The position numbers were made by a program, and so were the translations under genes. Shown piece after piece: positions 49,986 to 64,000 of a stretch of 64,000 nucleotides of DNA. The DNA is from Mytilus edulis (Eukaryota > Mollusca > Bivalvia > Mytilida > Mytilidae). Location of the stretch: contig NC_092344.1 of the NCBI RefSeq assembly GCF_963676685.1, positions 100,160,749 to 100,224,748 of the forward strand. Reading direction: 5' to 3'. The notes under the pieces are model-generated. The model made no database searches. It was given only the letters and a program-made list of their open reading frames with translations, and was not told the DNA's origin. Positions within the stretch are counted from its first letter, which is position 1. Each line of letters starts with the position of its first letter.

Positions 49986-50439
49986 TTAAACCACAAAATT
50001 ACTTTATCTATACATAGCAATTATTCGGACGTTCTGGACCGCGCATAAAAAATATCATTTCGACAGCAAAATAGACCTTAATTTTAATTTCTATATGAAT
50101 AAGTATCAATGTCTTGTATACAAAATTTAGTCCTGGTATCTATGATGAGTTTATTTACCTGAGTGTTGCAATAAAAAGCCTTTGGATACCCATGTCCTGG
50201 ATAGAAAATTATAATAACAAACTGATATGTTTTACCAACTCTTGACTCAGCACAAGCGTGTGTTTTACTCAATGGCCATGTGTCGATCTGAAACCCACAT
50301 GTTATATTTCAATAGGTTCCCAATCACGTGATACACATGAAAGGTCAGCTTGACTATATAGTCCGGTGTTCCCTGTTACATTTTACATATTTCTCCTTTT
50401 ACGCGTTATCTTAAGAAACAGCAGCCATTGTGAAGAAAA

Positions 50440-50650
50440 AAGTTAAATCACAAAAATACTGAACTCAGAGGAAAATCAAATCGGAAAGTCCATAATCACA
50501 TGGCAAAATCAAATGACAAAACACATAAAAAACGAATGGACAAGAACTGTCATATTCCTGACTTGGTACAGGCATTTTCAAATGTAGAAAATGGTGGATT
50601 AAACCTGGTTTTATAGCGCTCAACCTCTCACTTTGATGACAGACATAACA
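50440..50650 (-). repeat. Dispersed mussel repeat, minus orientation
   Basis: Inverse of the family at 27160-27365: CACAAAAATACTGAACTCAG to AACCTGGTTTTATAGCGC. Confidence 0.7.
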
Positions 50651-50689
50651 TCAAAATAGTCAACAAAATAAAAACCAAAACAACTCACA

Positions 50690-50928
50690 AGACCAAGATG
50701 GCAGCCTACCAAAATGGTGTCCTTCACCTGTTCCTGACCGATGGCACAAAATTATTTAAACGCTCACCAAACGCCTTCGGGCACCGAGCCGACCGTGCGA
50801 GGGATGTATATCAAGTCAAGGTCGTTAAACACTTCCATCATCATCTTAAGAACAGAAGAAATGACCAAATACATATTCTTCAAATAAAGTTCATCAAATA
50901 TCTTGTAGGACATGAGACCAACAAATAG
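50690..50928. other. Unassigned segment, less AT-rich than flanks
   Basis: The plus frame from ATG at 50698 has 76 codons (MAAYQNGVLHLFLTDGTKLF...). The minus strand also reads protein-like (DLDLIYIPRTVGSVPEGVW) but contains stops. I cannot decide between a small gene and a decayed relic. Confidence 0.2.
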
Positions 50929-51039
50929 ACTTTCTGATAAATGATTAGGTCACACACAAATAACATAAAAGTTTTAAACGTTAACTAAATTCTTCCATAG
51001 ATATAAAGATTTTGAAGTTTGGTTGTACCTGTAGAAAAC

Positions 51040-51485
51040 TTATTTCAAACAGGATAACACATCCTCATTTATCCATCTGATTAGTTATACTATAATACTA
51101 GTAGTTCGTTCTCATGTTGTATTGCTGCACCACTGTCCAAGGTTATGGCGAGGGTTGGGATCCCCAGCACATTCTGTATTTCTGTGCCTGTCCCAATAAA
51201 AGCAACAGTAGTATACCACTGTTCAAAACTCGTAAATCCATGGACAAAAAACAAAATCGGGGTAACAAACTAAAACTGAAGTCAGTGTCGTTTGTTGCTG
51301 TCTTACATTTGTAGGTTCAGATTTGTTTTTTATAGCTGACTGAGCGGTATGGGCTTTGGTCATTGTTGAAGATGAAGGTGTAGGTGACATAAAGTTGTTA
51401 ATTTCTGCGTCATTTTGGTATCTTGTAAAGAGTTTGTCTCATTGGCAATCACACCATGTCTTCTATTTTATATATAGTGAAACTT
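51040..51485 (+). repeat. Dispersed mussel repeat copy with internal insertion
   Basis: It shares the CACTGTCCAAGGTTATGG block with 28475-28890 and ends GTCTCATTGGCAATCACACC. A piece of the 49505 family (GTAGTATACCACTGTTCAAA) is inserted near 51208-51228. Confidence 0.65.
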
Positions 51486-51489
51486 TAAT

Positions 51490-52280
51490 CCTTTTTGTTT
51501 TGTGTTCATGCGTATCTACAATGAATGCATACAAGTATCATTGAGACCAGTTTAATATCATATATAAATTATTAAAGCTTATACAATATCCAATATTGAG
51601 AATTCATTTTTTGAATAAGAATAACAGATTCAGAGTGTACATCAACATGATCAATGAGACAACAACCAAACCACACAAAATTTCATAAAATGTTTAGCAA
51701 CACCCTGTGTCTTGCCTGCACTTCTGTCAATATATACAGTCTTTTGGTAAACAAAAAGACATCTCAGTGTTTAAATTCAGTTTCCGAAAGTTACATCAAG
51801 CTTTGACATATCTTTTTATGTTTAACCATAGTTTGATTCCTGACCATTAATGATCCTGGCAATGTCAAGAAGAATCACTATATCTTGGTCCTGAACATAA
51901 TATCACAAGCTAGACCAAAAACCAACATATAACAGCTCAAGAGAAAATACATACAAAAGACATTTACAGTTGATTATACTATCAAAGTTGTTGTTTTTAT
52001 TGTATATCTAGGTCTAATTTGCTCAGATTCTAAAGAAGTTGTGAGAAAAAAATTAACATATACACATACCACAAAAGAATTGACATCAACACATCTTCCT
52101 TAAAAACATATTTTTAAGATGCAACTTAAGACAACCACTGATATGGTTATGACTTCAGTTTGACTAGGCTACAGACATGGAACAAATAAAACAAGAGACC
52201 GAGATAATATATTAATGAAATGCAAGGATCATGGTAAATGAATTTATTTATACAAAAATATCCATACATACTATTGATAA
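51490..52280. other. Intergenic DNA without recognised features
   Basis: No gene, tandem structure or inverted repeat was recognised. Confidence 0.4.
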
Positions 52281-53398
52281 AACTAGAGGCTCTCTAGAGC
52301 CTGTGTCCCTCACCTGATTCTACTTGGGTTTTGGAATAATATTGAAAAATGGAAAAATTGTAACAGATACTTATAATGATGTTTGAGGCCAAATTTGGTT
52401 TAATATTGCTTTGTTTGCATTCATTCCATTCAGTAATTCTTCAAAAGAAGACATTTGCATGTATTTTCCATAGGGTTCTATGTTAAATTAAGTCCCCCGC
52501 TGGTGGCCATCTGGGATAATGGATCGGCTACAAAGTAACAACACTTGGTCAGCATCTCATAAAGAACATTTATGCCATGTTTGGTTTCATTCCATTCAGT
52601 AGTTCTCTAAAAGAAGACATTTGTATGTATTTTCCATAGGGTCCCATGTTAAACTCAGTCCCCGCTGGCAGTCATCTTGGATAATGGATCAGCTACAAAG
52701 TAACAACACTTGGTCAGCATCTCATAAGGAACATTAATGCTATGCTTGGTTTCATTCCATTTAGTGGTTCTCTAAAAGAAGACATATGTATGTATTTCCC
52801 ATAGGTCCTATGTTAAACTAAGTCCCCCAATGGCGGCCATCTTGGATAATGGATCTGCTAAATAGTAACAACACTTGGATCAGCTACAAAGTAACAACAC
52901 TTGATCAGCATCTCATAAGGAACATTCATGCTATGTTTGGTTTCATTCCATTCAGTGGTTCTCTAAAAGAAGACATTTGTATATACATGTATTTCCCATA
53001 GGGTCCTATGTTAAATTAAGTCCCCTGCTGGCGGCCATCTTGGATAATGGATCGGTTACAAAGTAACAATACTTGGTCAGCAATTCATAAGGAACATTCA
53101 TGCTATTTTTGGTTTCATTCCATTTAGTGGTTCTTTAAAAGAAGACGTTTGTATGTATTTCCCATAGGGTCCTATGTTAAACTAAGTCCCCCGCTGGCGG
53201 CCATCTTGGATGATGGACCAGCTACAAAGTAACAACACTTGGTCAGCACCTCATAAGGAACATTCATGTCATATTTGGTTCCATTCCATTTAGTGGTTCT
53301 CTAGAAGAAGTTCAAAATGTGAAAAGTTAATGACGACGACAGACGATGACGATGGACGACGACGGACGTGATAAGAAAAGCTCACCTGGCCAGAAAAA
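52281..53398 (+). repeat. Dispersed repeat with about five 165-bp units
   Basis: It opens AGAGGCTCTCTAGAGCCTGT, itself an inverted motif, and closes AAGCTCACCTGGCCAGAAA. Units contain GGCGGCCATCTTGGATAATG and AACAACACTTGGTCAGCATC. A GACGACGACGGACG segment precedes the end. No coding frame. Confidence 0.85.
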
Positions 53399-53989
53399 AT
53401 GAAATACTAATTTAATTGCTGTTCTTCATGAAACATACACCAGTTTATTGACCACACAACCCACCAATTTCAAGGTAGATAACTGTATACCGCCATCTTG
53501 GATTGTAAAATAGCAGTACACAATTGATCTAGTTCTTTGCTAAATTTGCAAAATTTGAGACAGATTGGTTATTGAGTGTAAGACTGTTATTTGATTAAAA
53601 AATTGTGACAAACAGAATTATTCAGAGGTTTTAACATAAACTGTTGACACAGATTCATGTCTCATCTGTCTAAAGAAAATTATAAAAAAAAGACAATTAG
53701 ACAGACACCAAGAATGTAAAACAATTAAAAGCACTATGACCTAGGGGCAGGGCCTTTAAATAGTTGCTAAACTGATTTGTATTTATAGTGATGTAACTTT
53801 AAAGAAAAATTCATTGATCTATCAGAAGTACTCTCTATTAAACTGATTAAAGCAGAAAAGTTTAATTAAAAAATGCTTCAGTCACTGGACAATAAACTAG
53901 GGGGCAGGTCCCTTGAAAAAGTCTTCATACTGCTATGTACATGTAAATAGTTAAACAAATTTATATAGAAATGTTACAGAAATTTTCAT

Positions 53990-54660
53990 TTTTTACTTGT
54001 AACAAGAACACAAATTCACAGATACCATTTTCCCTATTATTTTCTTAAAACCTATCCTCTCATATTTTACTTCAAAATTCTATTTCAAAGATTTCTATTT
54101 ATTCACCAAAGTATTTTTTTCATACATAATGATTAACTCTTTGCAAAATTGGGTAATTTTGCTTGACTTGTAGATTGAAATATAGCAAGGTGACCCATAA
54201 TTTTTAAGAATTTTTGAACAAAGAATGGTAAGATCTACATTTTGGCTTTGTATAAGAAAACTATCATCCATCTTAAATCTTCATCAAAGTAATAATAAAA
54301 TTTAATTATAAAAATTTACCAAGAAAACAAATTCAGAGACACCATTTTTCTTATTATTTTCTTAAAACCCATCCTATATACAACATGTACAAAATGCTAT
54401 CTGAAGGATTTCTATTTATTCACAATTGTATTTTTTTTCATGGATAATCTATGTAGAATTAGGTAATTTTGCTTGACTTTGTAGCTTGAAATTTAGCAAG
54501 GTGACCCATACTGTTTATGAATGTTTTGATAAAAGAATGGTAAAATCTACATTTTCACTTTGTAAAAGAAAATTCTTTCTGAGGAAAATATATACACATG
54601 ATCGATCTTAAATCCTCATCAAAGAAATAATAAAATTCAATTATAAAAATGTACATTAAA
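53990..54660. repeat. Direct duplication of about 320 bp downstream of SREK1IP1
   Basis: Two copies in tandem share TTATTATTTTCTTAAAACC, GATTTCTATTTATTCAC, AATTTTGCTTGACTT and CAAGGTGACCCATA in order. They may lie partly in the SREK1IP1 3' UTR. Confidence 0.75.
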
Positions 54661-54808
54661 TATAATTTCTGATGGAAATAATGATCTCAATAAGCTCTGT
54701 ATGGCAAATACATAGATACAAGTAAAACTGCACTACATAATACAGTTTTAAATAATGCTTGCTTATACCTTATTTGTCAATACAGATATGTTCCTACACT
54801 TCAAAACT

Positions 54809-63399
<8,591 letters not shown>

Positions 63400-63428
<29 letters not shown>

Positions 63429-63480
63429 TTCAAATTAATGGTCTAGTTTGTTTTTGTTTGACAGGCTATGAGCAATATTT
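63400..63480. promoter_or_regulatory. Compact bidirectional promoter between SREK1IP1 and CWC27
   Basis: The proposed start codons of the two genes are about 39 bp apart on opposite strands. The stretch contains CAAAATGGCTGCGCCC at about 63405-63420, which resembles a YY1-type element common in vertebrate housekeeping and bidirectional promoters. No TATA box is evident. If the SREK1IP1 first exon is wrong, the promoter may be wider. Confidence 0.5.
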
Positions 63481-63509
63481 ATATACAAGAACCGCCTACG
63501 AGCGGAAAG
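63468..63509 (+). CDS. CWC27: CWC27 (spliceosomal cyclophilin), first coding exon only
   Basis: The ATG at 63468 opens MSNIYIQEPPTSGK and is followed at once by GTAG, a donor site. The vertebrate CWC27 N terminus is nearly identical over these residues, with Asn in place of Ser at position 12. CWC27 is a cyclophilin-type prolyl isomerase homologue associated with the activated spliceosome. Only 14 codons lie before the intron, and I find no second exon before the window ends, so the gene continues beyond 64000. The identification rests on a short but highly characteristic peptide and on its neighbour: it is divergent from SREK1IP1, as in human. Confidence 0.87.
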
Positions 63510-64000
63510 GTAGAAAATTAGTGTTTTACTTTGCTGTTTAAAAAAAAAGTAAACAGTCTTGCTATATTATAACTCCAGCAGACAGTTGACAATATCAATA
63601 ACAACAGCTGTTTTACTATCTTTCTATCTGTATATTTTAAGCCAATGAATTTTACTGACACCTCATCTTGGAATGTCTTCTTCTTCTTCTCCTTCTTCTT
63701 TAGTTACAGAAAACCATCAACATTTTGAAGATTACATTCTGGTGCATGCTTGATTGAGGTTCTTCTTCTTCTTCCAGGTAAGGAACCAGATTCATTGCTG
63801 AATGTTAATGGTTCCGCACGAAAACTTTACGCAGTGTCGGGCAACACAGAAAGATTTCTCTTGGCTATTTACAAATTACATTTAAAACGTTCGCAGAAAA
63901 ATATACAATTAAAATTATTTACAACTGGTTTTCCTACTTCCTTTCAGAGCATGCCTTCAGGGCAGCTCTGAATCCCTCAACGGTGTTGGTCGCTGTAACT
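63510..64000 (+). other. Start of CWC27 intron 1
   Basis: No second CWC27 exon was found. A TTC-rich run (TTCTTCTTCTTCTCCTTCTT) lies near 63678-63700. The 73-codon plus frame at 63750-63971 has no cyclophilin features. Confidence 0.6.

Overview
The window looks like nuclear DNA of a marine bivalve, most likely a mussel of the genus Mytilus. The reasons are strongly AT-rich sequence, long introns, dense MITE-like and tandem-repeat families of the kind seen in mussel genomes, and invertebrate-type genes with spliced exons. The genus is inferred from recognised repeat families, not from a database search.

Layout. (1) 4939-23236, minus strand: a 13-exon gene whose exons join in frame into a 631-residue secreted, cysteine-rich protein. 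It has a signal peptide, two related extracellular modules (resembling the invertebrate DUF7042/7043/7044/7045 family) and a C-terminal tail that looks like a GPI-anchor signal. Its introns carry several intact-looking MITEs. Directly after exon 6 lies a 25-copy, 74-bp array in which every unit repeats the 3' end of that exon together with its splice donor. (2) 23237-36881: gene-poor DNA filled with dispersed repeats, MITEs, a CpG-rich degenerate repeat and a long purine tract. (3) 36882-48042, minus strand: a large putative innate-immune receptor. A 331-codon exon encodes a HEPN-like domain and one membrane helix; a single 5.1-kb exon encodes a NACHT NTPase and a long ankyrin array. A strong donor overlapping the stop codon of the first exon joins them in phase. 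The intron between them holds a broken LINE that was itself invaded by a 1.7-kb element with long inverted repeats. (4) 48043-54808: repeats only. (5) 54809-63428, minus strand: SREK1IP1, a CCHC zinc-knuckle splicing-associated protein with a Lys/Ser-rich tail. (6) 63468 onward, plus strand: the first coding exon of CWC27, a spliceosomal cyclophilin, running off the window. These two splicing-related genes sit head to head, the same arrangement as in human.

Functionally there are three unrelated units: a GPI-anchored surface protein, a membrane-tethered STAND-type sensor, and a bidirectional pair of RNA-splicing genes. Most of the remaining sequence is repetitive. Exon borders were set by eye from GT/AG signals and reading phase and need transcript support.
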